Assembly: GCF_014205875.1 (NCBI RefSeq) | Contig: NZ_JACHEN010000003.1 | Coordinates: 150,058 to 214,057, forward strand | Length of the DNA: 64,000 bases | From: Anaerosolibacter carboniphilus | Lineage (GTDB): Bacteria; Bacillota; Clostridia; Peptostreptococcales; Thermotaleaceae | Direction of reading: 5' to 3' | In this document: in pieces, positions 54,214 to 63,047 of the stretch | How positions within the stretch are numbered: position 1 is the first letter of the stretch | Layout: each line of letters opens with the position of its first letter | The notes under the pieces: model-generated | The model's database searches: none | Seen by the model: only the letters and a program-made list of their open reading frames with translations | Told to the model about the DNA's origin: nothing | Translations under genes and position numbers: made by a program

Positions 54214-54531
54214 CTAATCTGCATCATATGCATTTATTGCTGAAGGTAATGATGTTGTTACGACATTTCCTACTGCTGGCAGACCTACAAGTACAGCACT
54301 GATTATTTCTTCTCTACTTGCCCCATGCTCTTTCGCCTGTTTTACATGAAATGGAATTCCACTTTCTAACCTAGCTGCAGCAAGAACTGCAATATAAGCA
54401 AGTTCTTCTGTTTTTTTGTCAAGCTTACTTGCCGTATCTAATTTTTCCACTACTTCCATCCACGCCTTTGCTTGTTCTGGCGCTTCAGTCATGAACATCT
54501 GAAACGCATTACTAATAAGCGGTTTATCCAT
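54214..54531 (-). CDS. Carboxymuconolactone decarboxylase (AhpD-like) family protein lacking the Cys pair
   Basis: 105 residues from ATG 54531, after AAAGGAG. It has the CMD helical fold: DKKTEELAYIAVLAAARLESGIPFHVKQAKEHGASREEIISAV (hallmarks KxxELAYIAV and HVKQAKEHGAS). The redox CxxC of AhpD-type proteins is replaced by ESGIPFH, so a peroxidase role is unlikely. Function unknown. Confidence 0.78.
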   Translation of the reverse strand: MDKPLISNAFQMFMTEAPEQAKAWMEVVEKLDTASKLDKKTEELAYIAVLAAARLESGIPFHVKQAKEHGASREEIISAVLVGLPAVGNVVTTSLPSAINAYDAD

Positions 54532-55010
54532 AATTACCAATCTCCTTTACCATATTATCACTCTACTACAATGCCATGACTATTTAAGCATCCATGATGC
54601 AGTGTTTAAAAAATAGGAATCAAGATTTCTTAAACTATTACTTCTACATATCCCATAAATTACCTTCCAAATAAAAAATAAAATTTCTTCTACTTATCTG
54701 ATTAAAGACATTCTTAGCCTTGCGATGCGAAAAAGAAATTCTGTGCTTTTAGCCATTAAAATGAAAACGAGCTCAGTCCATCTCATAAATAGCGATAAAC
54801 TTACCAAATCCATTGTCCATAATACTTCCTCTCGATTCATATAATTCTTAAATCTATATTTATTCTCCTAAAACACCATTTTTCTACACATCCTGATTAT
54901 TTCCTTTTTTGATATAAAATAGTTTTTACCTTTGGCATTTATGTTAAATGTGTATTCACTTCTGCATATAGTTGATCAATTGACAAAAAATAAGTTTGAG
55001 GTGAGTATTT
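54532..55010. other. Gene-free stretch
   Basis: 479 nt between the CMD gene and a short DUF2892-like ORF. No ORF, repeat or terminator was recognised. A TTGACA occurs near 54979 close to the following gene, without a convincing -10. Confidence 0.35.
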
Positions 55011-55109
55011 ATGATAATTTCATTTAAACGAAATCTAGGAAACAAGGATAGAACAATAAGAATTCTTCTAGGTTCATTCTTATTAATTGAAGGAATACTT
55101 GGATACTGA
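55011..55109 (+). pseudogene. Truncated DUF2892 (YgaP-type) membrane protein
   Basis: 32 codons after GAGGTGAG: MIISFKRNLGNKDRTIRILLG, then one membrane segment and TGA. DUF2892 proteins start with this NxGxxDRxIRxxLG motif but have two segments and about 60-70 residues. The second half is missing, and a terminator follows at 55157, so it looks truncated. Confidence 0.55.
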
Positions 55110-55156
55110 ATCATTATGGATATGCTAGGTTGGTCAACCGTTAAGTCAAAAAGGTA

Positions 55157-55180
55157 AAGGCAGGGATCTCCTGTCTTTTT
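55157..55180 (+). terminator. Terminator after the DUF2892 fragment
   Basis: AAAGGCAGG and CCTGTCTTTTT form a short stem-loop followed by a T-run. Confidence 0.7.
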
Positions 55181-55288
55181 CTTTATCGGTATGTGTTATA
55201 CTTTTTTCCCTTTATGCTTTTAATTATTTATTATGATATAGTTTTCTTTTCATGATAAACTTTAAACAAACTTATACTTTGTGCTATT

Positions 55289-55984
55289 TTATGAATTCCT
55301 TTCTTTTCGTTTATTTATGTAAAGTCTTCCATCACTTTGTAGCTCAGCATAAATCACATCACTTACAGATTCAATTCCAAACAATTTCAATTGATTATCC
55401 AGCCACGCTTGACTTAAACTGAATTCTTCTAGGTTTCCGATTACTACTTTGCCATCTACAATAATCTCGCTAGGTATATGTACTCTTTGATGAGTTAGTA
55501 TTTTTAGATCTTTTCTAGTCGGAGATTCTGATTCAGGTATTTTTAATACGCTTAATTTTCCATTAGTCTCTAAAATAGCATAGTCCACATCAGAAAATGA
55601 AAAAACTTCTTTATTACGAAGGAGCATCGATAGATCATCAATGTTCAGTTTTGATTTAGACAATGCCTTTTCCTGAATTTTTCCTTTCTTGATAACAATC
55701 ATAGGTTCACCATCTAATAGCACTCTAGCTTTTGAAGATTTTAAGCTTAAATATTCTAATAAAAATGTAAGTACGGCCCATAATGTCACACCAACCAAGC
55801 CGTCCATAAGCTTAATATCCCGGTGTACCACCATATCTCCAACTATATTTCCTAGGGCAATTCCAGTAATGTATGTAAAGTGAGTCAGTTGTCCAATTTG
55901 CTTTTTCCCTAGCATACGTGTCAATAAAAACAATACTGTAAATCCCAATAAGGTTCTAAATACCGTAACAAAAATAGAATGCAT
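55289..55984 (-). CDS. DUF421 (YetF-like) membrane protein
   Basis: 231 residues after GAGGAGG. Three membrane segments in the first 80 residues (TLLGFTVLFLLTRMLGKKQIGQ contains the family RxxGKKQIGQL motif), then GNIVGDM and a cytoplasmic domain with LLDGEPMIVIKKGKIQEKAL and VIYAELQSDGRLYINKR. In Bacillus the family includes YetF, YrbG and others, several linked to spores or envelope. Function unknown. Confidence 0.88.
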   Translation of the reverse strand: MHSIFVTVFRTLLGFTVLFLLTRMLGKKQIGQLTHFTYITGIALGNIVGDMVVHRDIKLMDGLVGVTLWAVLTFLLEYLSLKSSKARVLLDGEPMIVIKKGKIQEKALSKSKLNIDDLSMLLRNKEVFSFSDVDYAILETNGKLSVLKIPESESPTRKDLKILTHQRVHIPSEIIVDGKVVIGNLEEFSLSQAWLDNQLKLFGIESVSDVIYAELQSDGRLYINKRKERNS

Positions 55985-56146
55985 ATAGCCTCCTCATATG
56001 TTCGTAATAATATGCTCTATTTTATTTTGCACAATTTAATTGTTATTATTTTCTAAGCAATTTCGATCATGTTACTTGTAAATTTAGTTCTAAATATTAA
56101 GGCATATTTCTACTAAATAAAGCCAGGATCTCTCCTGGCATTTTAT

Positions 56147-56641
56147 CTAGAAAATTCTCTTGGCTGAATGAAACTCTTCTACACTTCTGAGTGCTTCTCC
56201 GAATCTTTGGAAGTGAACAATTTCACGTTCTCTTAGGAATCTCAAAGCATCCTTTAACAAAGGATCATCAGTCAAATTCAAAAGTTGTTCATATACCGCC
56301 CTGGCTTTTTGCTCAGCAGCCATATCCTCATACAAATCGGTTACTGGGTCTCCAATGGATTGGATATAGGCTGCAGTCCATGGGTTACCTGTAGAATCTT
56401 GGGGATAGATAGCTTTATCACGGATAGCATACATTGCACCCATATCAGCTTCTTTGATTTCTTCAACGGTTGCCCCTGTCATTAGCATTTTTACCATGGT
56501 ACAGATCATTTCCCAGTGTGCCATCTCCTCGGTACCAATATCAGTTAATAGTGCTTTTGCCTGATCTGTAGGCATATTATATCTTTGATGCAAATATCTC
56601 AACGCAGCAGACAGTTCTCCATCTGGACCTCCGAATCGCAA
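56147..56641 (-). pseudogene. cotJC: 5'-truncated CotJC / manganese-catalase-like spore coat protein
   Basis: About 164 residues starting at the conserved core (RFGGPDGELSAALRYLHQRY) through TDIGTEEMAHWEMI, YEDMAAEQKARAVYEQLL and LREREIVHFQRF. Ferritin-like metal ligands (E in GGPDGE, EE/H in IGTEEMAHWE, E in DMAAEQKA, E..H in REREIVHFQ) are intact. The usual 25-30 residue N-terminus is absent: the frame has only a TTG with no ribosome binding site and an in-frame TAA about 45 nt upstream. No cotJA/cotJB lies nearby. Confidence 0.75.
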
Positions 56642-56751
56642 TAGGATATGATATCTACAAGTGTTTAAAATGTTTATATCTTATTGCTATGGTGTTACGA
56701 ATAATCTTCATTAAGTGTATCGTTCGCAATATAGGAATATTATAACTTGAC

Positions 56752-57021
56752 CTATATCTGTCGTATCCAATTAATCTTCTGATTAGTTACTTGCTCTGTT
56801 TCAGCAATTGCTTCTGTTAAGGTCAAAAATCCACCCCTTGTAGAATCAATCTTATCTTTTTGTGTCATAGATTCAAATTCAATATAAAAACACTCAATCT
56901 CCTTATCATCACAAATTTCTAGCGGGTCTTTATAATCACCACTGCCATATAGCACATTCCACTTGATTAGATCCTTTATCAAAATATAGTTGTATACTCC
57001 TAAAATGTAAAAGATTGTCAC
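56752..57021 (-). CDS. Small hypothetical protein
   Basis: Up to 89 residues from a GTG at 57021, but that start overlaps the -35 box of the divergent gene; TTG 56982 after AGGAG (14 nt) is an alternative giving 76 residues (LIKDLIKWNVLYGSGD). The protein is acidic with DDKEIECFYIEFES and TLTEAIAETEQVT. No family recognised. Confidence 0.5.
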   Translation of the reverse strand: MTIFYILGVYNYILIKDLIKWNVLYGSGDYKDPLEICDDKEIECFYIEFESMTQKDKIDSTRGGFLTLTEAIAETEQVTNQKINWIRQI

Positions 57022-57043
57022 GAAATGCTATCTTTCATATATA
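57015..57043 (+). promoter_or_regulatory. Sigma-A-type promoter for the stalk-domain gene
   Basis: TTGTCA (57015-57020), 17-bp spacer, TATATA (57038-57043), 28 nt before the ATG. Confidence 0.65.
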
Positions 57044-57070
57044 ATTAAAAGAAAAAAGGAGTTGTTACAA

Positions 57071-57544
57071 ATGAAAAAATTTATAAGTGGACTAATAGTA
57101 GGTATTATGGCTGCCTCGATGACCTTTGTCTTCGCAGATCAGTCTGTGATTAAGTTAATTGTAAACGGTAAAGAAATTCAATCTGATGTTCCTCCTCAAA
57201 TAATCAATGGACGTACTCTAGTTCCAGCACGTCCATTAGCTGAGGCCTTGAATGCTAAAGTTGAATGGGATGAGAAATATAGAGCTGTTATCGTGACTTC
57301 AGTTTCTGAATCTACTCCGAAAGACTTACCTTCAGTTTCTATTGAAAACAACAAAGATAATCTTATTTTGGGAAGAGATCTTACTGACAAATACGGTGTT
57401 AAAATATCAGCGATTCCTGGTCCTCTTACCAAACTTGTAAGATTGACATACGGTGATAAAACTATAGAAACTGATGATTATCAAATAATTGAAGGTAAGA
57501 CGTATTTTAACAAAAACATATTAACTGAACTAGGTATTCAATAG
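57071..57544 (+). CDS. Secreted copper-amine-oxidase-N (stalk) domain protein
   Basis: 157 residues from ATG 57071 after AAAGGAG. Signal peptide at 1-24 (KKFISGLIVGIMAASMTFVFA, cut after FADQ). One Cu_amine_oxidN1/stalk domain: IKLIVNGKEIQSDVPPQIING followed by RTLVPARPLAEALNAKVEWD. These domains recur in exported clostridial proteins and probably bind the cell wall or serve as protein-interaction modules. The C-terminal half (GVKISAIPGPLTKLVRLTYGDK) is a second beta domain. Confidence 0.85.
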   Translation: MKKFISGLIVGIMAASMTFVFADQSVIKLIVNGKEIQSDVPPQIINGRTLVPARPLAEALNAKVEWDEKYRAVIVTSVSESTPKDLPSVSIENNKDNLILGRDLTDKYGVKISAIPGPLTKLVRLTYGDKTIETDDYQIIEGKTYFNKNILTELGIQ

Positions 57545-57599
57545 TTTCCCCCCTCCGCGACTCTGCACGAAAATTTGAGAAGCCACATTTGTCGTTATT

Positions 57600-57628
57600 C
57601 GCCCCAAATTATTTGGGGTGATTTTTAT
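57600..57628 (+). terminator. Terminator after stalk-domain gene
   Basis: GCCCCAAATTATTTGGGGTGATTTTT: an 8-bp stem and T-run 56 nt after the stop. Confidence 0.8.
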
Positions 57629-57631
57629 TGT

Positions 57632-57774
57632 GTAACCTTATCCGGCATTTGTGAATAGTATGTACTGGGACAAGTCCCTGGGATTGTCCGTTCCATGCAT
57701 GCTTTAGGGACTCCTCCTCAAACTACCCGATCCCCCTCGGGTAGTTTCTTTATGCATTAAATCTTATTCTAGCG
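57632..57774 (+). ncRNA. Candidate structured RNA element, copy 2
   Basis: Closely matches the 46025 element. GTATGTACTGGGACAAG is kept; the pairing GGACAA/TTGTCC is retained with compensatory differences against copy 1; the terminator AAACTACCCG/CGGGTAGTTT (57720-57750) is conserved while its loop differs. The downstream gene here is a decayed HTH on the opposite strand, so the element is not tied to one gene type. Confidence 0.45.
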
Positions 57775-57873
57775 ACATACTCTAGCTAGATTACATCACA
57801 ACTGCACTAAAATTCTATTTGCTCACCTTTATCCAGCAGTAACTATGGTAAAATAGCCATGGTTAAATATTTT

Positions 57874-58116
57874 TTAGCATGCAGATCGCTGAACACTTGC
57901 CGCTGTGGGTTGGTCTTTTTCTTTATCAAAATCTTTGAATCTCCCATTCTCAACGATAGATATCAATTGAAATTTTTCATATAACCACATAGCAAGCTGA
58001 ATACTCACCCTTGTACCTCCTGTCTCGTAATCAGCCAATGACCTCTTACTTGAATTGATCTATTCTGATGCTTCTATCTCACTAGGAGCATCTTTCCTAT
58101 TTCTTGATAAAATAAT
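57874..58116 (-). pseudogene. Interrupted XRE-like regulator
   Basis: Read on the minus strand: ILSRNRKDAPSEIEASE, stop (TAG), INSSKRSLADYETGGTRVSI and QLAMWLYEKFQLISIVENG to TAA. The S-x-x-S-LADYETGG and LAMWLYEKF parts are typical of small XRE regulators. The in-frame TAG falls in the middle of the HTH and there is no clear start, so it is dead. Confidence 0.6.
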
Positions 58117-58194
58117 TATTTAATCCACAAAGTTGTCCTCAAATTCTCTATAAAATAAAGTGCATGAAGCACTTTTCCTATGTACTGATTGATA

Positions 58195-58371
58195 TTAAGC
58201 ATCTTTTTTGATATTTTCTCTATTCTCTGGCACGTATCCCAAAGCTGCCATGAATTTATCCGTCAAGGCAGTAGCGATTTTCACTTGTTCTTCTTTTGGT
58301 AAACTACTGATTAATTCTCTTTTGCCATCTCTTAAGATATAGGAAGTTACAGTCAATTCTTTTCGTGCCAT
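58195..58371 (-). CDS. Small conserved-looking protein, unknown
   Basis: 58 residues after GAGGTGAT (MARKELTVTSYILRDGKREL, then LPKEEQVKIATALTDKFMAALGYVPEN). Good ribosome binding site and codon pattern support a real gene. Two helices. I do not recognise a family with certainty. Confidence 0.65.
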   Translation of the reverse strand: MARKELTVTSYILRDGKRELISSLPKEEQVKIATALTDKFMAALGYVPENRENIKKDA

Positions 58372-58579
58372 AATATCACCTCAATACATACTATTTTTAA
58401 AAAAGTGAATGGGTTCGTGATTCTTACGATCTATTTGCCTAATTTCTAATGCGATCAGAATTATATCTGTAATAAATTCATTTCATAGAATAAAGTTACG
58501 TTTAGCCCTTATGTCGATTTTTGTATAAAGGTTTTACCTTTTTCCTGTAGAATTATGTAAATTGGAAGGAGCTGAAATC

Positions 58580-58825
58580 ATGACAAGATTGGGATTAACG
58601 GCTGATGAATTATTCCATTTTGGGATAATAACAAACTTAAGCGTTTCATCTGATAAGATTAACGAAATGTTAGATGGTGAAAAATCTGATGTAGCCGAGC
58701 TTAAAGCTGGGTTTACTATCGCACGTGAAGAAGCATTAATTAATACAGTTGCATTGATGATTGAAAAAAATAATGAAGTGTTAATGCAACAGCTTAAACA
58801 GCTAAATATCAACTTGGATCTATGA
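58580..58825 (+). CDS. Small protein, unknown
   Basis: 81 residues from ATG 58580 after GGAAGGAG. Helical and acidic (MTRLGLTADELFHFGIITNL; EVLMQQLKQLNINLDL at the end). No family recognised. It stands alone. Confidence 0.6.
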   Translation: MTRLGLTADELFHFGIITNLSVSSDKINEMLDGEKSDVAELKAGFTIAREEALINTVALMIEKNNEVLMQQLKQLNINLDL

Positions 58826-59282
58826 TCTTTTCAACCATTTGCTTCTTTTTCATCAGAATTAATTGCTCCGTTTTTATAATTTCTCTTTGCTGAATTGGAA
58901 CTTACACTTCCAGTTCAGCTAATCTTTTCAGATACTCTACTTTGCTTTTTAAAGAATTATCCACCCACCTCACCTCCCTAAAGTTATGTTTAGCGCAGTT
59001 GCATTGTAACTTTAAGAGATTAATATGACAAATATTACGCTTAATAGAATTACTTTCGTTTCTGAGATAAGCGAAGTGATAAGCTATAAAAGTGGGTTAT
59101 GTTTAGAGTATACATAAATATAAAAAAATCCAGATAATATCAAAATACTTGAGGGTGTTTTAGAACTAAAAATATGTGACTTAATCAACAACTTTCAAGT
59201 GAAATGATTATGAAAATAAACTTACAGATCCCATTCCCTTTTATAGTTATGCAAAGAGAAGTATGGTCTGACCGCTTTCATT
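58826..59282. other. Gene-free stretch with a possible decayed peptide
   Basis: 457 nt. On the minus strand near 58900-58970, GGGAGGTGAGG precedes a 20-codon frame (DNSLKSKVEYLKRLAELEV) that stops early; the following codons stay helical in other frames, so it may be a broken small gene. Nothing else recognised. Confidence 0.35.
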
Positions 59283-59618
59283 ATGGCACTCGGAATCTTG
59301 GATGATTTAGCCGATTATCAAAAGGCAAGCCCTTGGAACGCTGTAAGAAGGACTGAATGGCGAAATATTATACAACTAAAAGACTTATTTGAAAGTGAAT
59401 CATTAGAGGCGTTTTACCGAGAGTTTATTGATCAGAGATATATAGATTATTTGTATAGAAATTTTGATGATATATATCCGACAAGGGAACGGCTCAAAGC
59501 CACTGAAAAAGTTTCAATTAGAGGAAAATCTTTGAGCCTATCATTCCGAGCGCAGCGAAGAATCCAGTATTTAAAGGCTTTAGAGACTCTTCATTTCACT
59601 ATGTTTCATTCAGAATGA
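59283..59618 (+). pseudogene. Gene fragment whose 3' end is supplied by a MITE-like element
   Basis: 111 codons (MALGILDDLADYQKASPWNA). No ribosome binding site; the frame extends upstream as EKYGLTAFI up to a stop, so the 5' end may be missing. From residue about 73 the codons belong to the inserted repeat at 59499-59643 (EKVSIRGKSLSLSFRAQRR). The original protein cannot be named. Confidence 0.5.
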
Positions 59619-59643
59619 CAAAATTCTAGATTTTTTCAGTGGC
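59499..59643. mobile_element. MITE-like element with 12-bp terminal inverted repeats
   Basis: GCCACTGAAAAA (59499-59510) and TTTTTCAGTGGC (59632-59643) are perfect inverted repeats bounding 145 bp. Inside is the widely seen repeat type TCATTCCGAGCGCAGCGAAG with a near-complement CATTCAGAATGA. No target duplication is clear. Confidence 0.6.
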
Positions 59644-59804
59644 CTCGGATGGTTCTGATCTGTTGCATGTTACACAGTTATTTCTTTGGTATGGGAATTT
59701 GTCTACCCTCATTTTATTGCACAAAATATGTATATAATTGTGCCCCACCTACAGATGAGGTAGCTACTTCTTTCTTATTGTAATTATGAAACGGGGAGAT
59801 TTAA

Positions 59805-60743
59805 ATGATACTAAGTGTAAGTAGACGTACTGATATTCCCGCTTTTTATAGCGACTGGTTTTTCAATAGATTGAGAGAGGGATATGTTCTAGTTAAAAAT
59901 CCAATGAACACTAAGCAAATCAGCAAAGTTATATTAAATCCTGAAACTATAGACTGCATTGTCTTCTGGACTAAAGACCCCACTCCAATGATCCACAGAT
60001 TAGATGAAATTAAAGATTATCCATATTATTTTCAGTTTACATTGAATTCCTATGATCTAAGTTTGGAACTTAATGTACCCAAAAAGAAGCATTTGATTGA
60101 TGCATTTATCGCGTTATCAAATAAGATCGGAAAGGAAAGAGTCATTTGGCGATATGATCCGATCTTATTAACTGATAGTTTTGATAAAGAATATCACTTC
60201 AAATGGTTTGAATACTTAGCAAGTCGATTATCTGATTACACTAATAAGTGTGTAATTAGTTTTCTAGACTTGTATAGAAAAACTAAGCGTAACTTAAAAG
60301 CTATTCCTCTATTATCGATTCAATTAGAAGACATGAATGATATCGCATCCAATATATCTAAAATTGCTGCTTCCTATAATTTGGCTATTGAATCTTGTTC
60401 CGAAGAAATCGATTTGCAGAGATTTAATATCAAACACGGTAAATGCATTGATCCCAAATTGATTTCAGATATTCTTAAGATAAAAATTGATGTTGATAAG
60501 GACCCTAATCAGAGACTAGAATGTGGTTGTGTGAAAAGTATCGATATCGGCGAATACAATACTTGTAACCATGAATGTTTATATTGTTATGCTAATTTTA
60601 GTAAAGGTACTGTCCAAAAAAATGTTGCATTACACGATAGTAACTCACCTCTTCTGATCGATAATCTCAATGGTGATGAAAGGATATATGAACGAGAAAT
60701 GATATTCTATAAGAAAAGTCAGATCAGTTTATTCGATTATTAA
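59805..60743 (+). CDS. DUF1848 (radical-SAM-like) protein
   Basis: 312 residues after GGGGAG. It begins ILSVSRRTDIPAFYSDWFFNRL, the DUF1848 hallmark SxSRRTDIPA, followed by GYVLVKNPMNTKQISKV and VFWTKDPTPM. The C-terminus has a Cys cluster: LECGCVKSIDIGEYNTCNHECLYCYAN, i.e. a CxxxCxxC-like iron-sulphur site. Function unknown; this end resembles radical SAM enzymes and SPL-like proteins. Alone, with its own terminator. Confidence 0.88.
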   Translation: MILSVSRRTDIPAFYSDWFFNRLREGYVLVKNPMNTKQISKVILNPETIDCIVFWTKDPTPMIHRLDEIKDYPYYFQFTLNSYDLSLELNVPKKKHLIDAFIALSNKIGKERVIWRYDPILLTDSFDKEYHFKWFEYLASRLSDYTNKCVISFLDLYRKTKRNLKAIPLLSIQLEDMNDIASNISKIAASYNLAIESCSEEIDLQRFNIKHGKCIDPKLISDILKIKIDVDKDPNQRLECGCVKSIDIGEYNTCNHECLYCYANFSKGTVQKNVALHDSNSPLLIDNLNGDERIYEREMIFYKKSQISLFDY

Positions 60744-60772
60744 AGGACGTTTCATTGTAAAACGTTCTTTAA
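60741..60772 (+). terminator. Hairpin after DUF1848 gene
   Basis: AAAGGACGTTT and AAACGTTCTTT with a small loop overlapping the stop region. Confidence 0.65.
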
Positions 60773-60796
60773 ATGCGAAAAAGTATCTGCGACAAG

Positions 60797-60843
60797 AAAG
60801 AGCTTAACAGTGTAAAATTTATTTACACTGTTAAGCTCTTTCT
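60797..60843. terminator. Bidirectional terminator
   Basis: AAAGAGCTTAACAGTGTAAA pairs with its exact complement around a short centre; T-runs on both sides. It lies between convergent DUF1848 and the 55-residue gene. Confidence 0.85.
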
Positions 60844-60855
60844 TAAATATAGGCT

Positions 60856-61023
60856 TTATAGTTCAATATTTTCTATAGCATCAATGATATCTAGAACTGC
60901 TTTACGGTATCCTTTAGACCAAATAAATGTAGTGTCGCTATGGTGTTCTACATCTACACCATCTAAAATTTCATATAAAACCTCGATCAAATTACTTTTA
61001 CCCACTTTAATAATAACCTCCAT
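60856..61023 (-). CDS. Small protein, unknown
   Basis: 55 residues (MEVIIKVGKSNLIEVLYEIL, then DTTFIWSKGYRKAVLDIIDAIENIEL). The ribosome binding site is weak (AAAAGT). A clean terminator follows. No family recognised. The 466-nt gap to 61489 holds no other gene; a stretch near 61265-61300 resembles one near 62955-62990. Confidence 0.55.
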   Translation of the reverse strand: MEVIIKVGKSNLIEVLYEILDGVDVEHHSDTTFIWSKGYRKAVLDIIDAIENIEL

Positions 61024-61489
61024 TTTACTTTTATAAAAATCACCAATAAAAGATTATATAGAATTATTTTTAAAAATATTGTCGTAATCTGTCAGGAATA
61101 TCCAGAAAAATTTATTTTTCTGATCACAACTCAATAGTAATTGGGTAACATTTAAATGTTTTTTGGATTACCTCGAGCATTTATTATATGATAAGATTGG
61201 TAATACCTATTATTATTACATTCTGAAGAACAACAAAACTATTTAAATGTAACAAAAGGCGATTCTGTTCTGTCTCTAAATATGTATTTGACGGTGATTT
61301 CTAACCTTGCCTGATAGGTGTTCAATTTCAATTGCTCACTAAATATCTTACTACTTCATAATTAACCCCCTTAGTATCTACCAAAAAGACATTCATTCTC
61401 AAGAATTCTATTTAAGGATCAGTTCATATTTGAGTAATAATTGTGTCTATAATAATTGAAGCTAGGGTTTCCCCCAGCTTCAATTATTC

Positions 61490-61696
61490 CTACAAGCCAC
61501 AACCAAAGAATACAAATAGCACGATGATAATTATGATGATCAATATCAAATCATCACCATCATCACCATCATCGCCATCAAAGATACCAACTCCTAATAA
61601 TAATAGTAAAATGACTATTATCAAAAGGAACATCCAGTCAAAATTTTGACCGTAATACCATTGCGGGTAGTTGTGTTGGCTCTTATGATTATTCAT
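61490..61696 (-). CDS. Small Ile/Leu-rich membrane protein, cassette B copy 3
   Basis: 68 residues after GCGAGGTG (MNNHKSQHNYPQWYYGQNF). It shares the two Ile/Leu segments with copies 1 and 2, but the turn is expanded to DGDDGDDGDD. It is the counterpart of copy 2 by leader sequence. The GAAGCTGGGGGAAACCC hairpin follows at about 61455-61487. Confidence 0.8.
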   Translation of the reverse strand: MNNHKSQHNYPQWYYGQNFDWMFLLIIVILLLLLGVGIFDGDDGDDGDDLILIIIIIIVLFVFFGCGL

Positions 61697-61741
61697 ATAG
61701 ACACCTCGCTTTATAGGATGTCCCAGGCCCCTCTGGCACTA

Positions 61742-61770
61742 CATTAATATGTAGGACAACCTAAAAGGTG
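61742..61770 (-). promoter_or_regulatory. Sigma-K/E-like promoter, cassette copy 3
   Basis: CAC (61768-61770), 16 nt, CATA (61748-61751) followed by TTAATGTAG, as at copy 2. Confidence 0.55.
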
Positions 61771-61796
61771 TATTATTATGTTTTAAAATTTTTAAA

Positions 61797-61840
61797 AAAG
61801 ACCATCTAATAATGAATACCAGATGGTCTTTTTAGGTTAT
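61797..61840 (-). terminator. Terminator after cassette B NPYY-repeat gene
   Basis: AAAAAGACCATCTGG pairs with TTAGATGGTCTTTTTT, directly after the stop codon; equivalent to 41346-41392. Confidence 0.75.
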
Positions 61841-62508
61841 TATACGTTATTTTTTTTTAGTTCATTTGCTATTACATTAACTTGTTCTACTATACTTTCA
61901 AGATTGCTAGGATCGATATTCTTGTGTCCATCTAAATTTTTTAGTTTATTGATTATATTTTCAATTGTATTCGTGTCAACTTTTTCTTTAGAGCTTTTTA
62001 TAGTATCTACTATATTGGGATCTTTTTTAAGTTCATTTGCTATTTCAACAGCTTGTTTTATTATATCTTTCAGGTTACTTGGATTTATATTTATATCGGA
62101 CACTATAGACTGACCTCCTTTAGTTTTGCTTAACATACTTATTATTGGGCTCATATTAGAATTACTCTCTTCAGTCTTAAAATTTCCTAATATATTGAGT
62201 ATCTTTCCTATATCTAGGTTATTTATAAAATCTTTTATATTCAAATTCTCTCCTTGTGTAAATAACACTATAAAAACACCTGCCATAGCCAATAGGTGTT
62301 CTGGTGTTATGTTAATACTAATTGCATTATTCGAATTAGCTGGATAGATTGGGTTTTGAGTAGAATATCCATTGTAAGGATTTTCTACAGGTGTATTATA
62401 ATAAGGATTTTTCCCAAGTCTATAATAAGGATCTTCTATAGGTTTATAATAAGACTCTGCTATTTTAGAATTATTAGAGTAAGGGGTTGTATGTTTAGAC
62501 TTTCTCAT
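61840..62508 (-). CDS. NPYY-repeat protein, cassette B
   Basis: 222 residues after GGGAGG. Paralogue of the 40655 gene with the same order: short EDPYYRLGKNPYYNTPVENP-type repeats, a hydrophobic AMAGVFIVLF segment and two VEIANELKKDPN / VIANELKKNNV-ending units. Divergence from cassette A is spread over the gene. No family recognised. Confidence 0.75.
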   Translation of the reverse strand: MRKSKHTTPYSNNSKIAESYYKPIEDPYYRLGKNPYYNTPVENPYNGYSTQNPIYPANSNNAISINITPEHLLAMAGVFIVLFTQGENLNIKDFINNLDIGKILNILGNFKTEESNSNMSPIISMLSKTKGGQSIVSDININPSNLKDIIKQAVEIANELKKDPNIVDTIKSSKEKVDTNTIENIINKLKNLDGHKNIDPSNLESIVEQVNVIANELKKNNV

Positions 62509-62616
62509 TTTTCTACCTCCCTTCGATCAATGTGTAAATTAATACTTTAGTTGTTTAACACAAAAAATCTGAAGCTTGGTTTGAAAGCTGGAGTTTCCCC
62601 CAGCTCTCAATTACCC

Positions 62617-62814
62617 CTATAATCTACAACCAAAGAATACAAATAGCACGATGATAATTATGATGATCAATATCAAATCATTATCATCATCTCCACCAAA
62701 GTCATCAACTCCTAATAATAATAGTAAAATGACTATTATCAAAAGGAACATCCAGTCAAAATTCTGACCGCAGCAATGAGGTGGATATTTGTTAGGTTGC
62801 AATTGGTTATACAT
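62617..62814 (-). CDS. Small Ile/Leu-rich membrane protein, cassette B copy 4
   Basis: 65 residues from ATG 62814 after GGGGAGG (MYNQLQPNKYPPHCCGQNF). Same two hydrophobic segments around GGDDDND. Its leader matches copy 1 (AAGCCCCATGGACATT), making it the outer partner in the inverted duplication. Upstream starts to 62892 lie in the leader and were discarded. Confidence 0.8.
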   Translation of the reverse strand: MYNQLQPNKYPPHCCGQNFDWMFLLIIVILLLLLGVDDFGGDDDNDLILIIIIIIVLFVFFGCRL

Positions 62815-62857
62815 ATAGGCACCTCCCCTTTCTAATGTCCATGGGGCTTGGGCACTA

Positions 62858-62886
62858 CATAAATATGTAGGACGAGCTAAAATGTG
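62858..62886 (-). promoter_or_regulatory. Sigma-K/E-like promoter, cassette copy 4
   Basis: CAC (62884-62886), 16 nt, CATA (62864-62867) followed by TTTATGTAG. Confidence 0.55.
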
Positions 62887-63047
62887 CATCATTATAATTA
62901 AAATAGCTTATCCATGAGGTGTATAATTCTGCGATATGGGAACAGTTCTTTTCTGTATTCTGTCGCCAAATATGTATTTAATGCCAAAAGACAGAGTCAA
63001 GCTCTGCCCTTTTTTAAATTAAGTGAAATTTAATCTATCCTGCCTAT

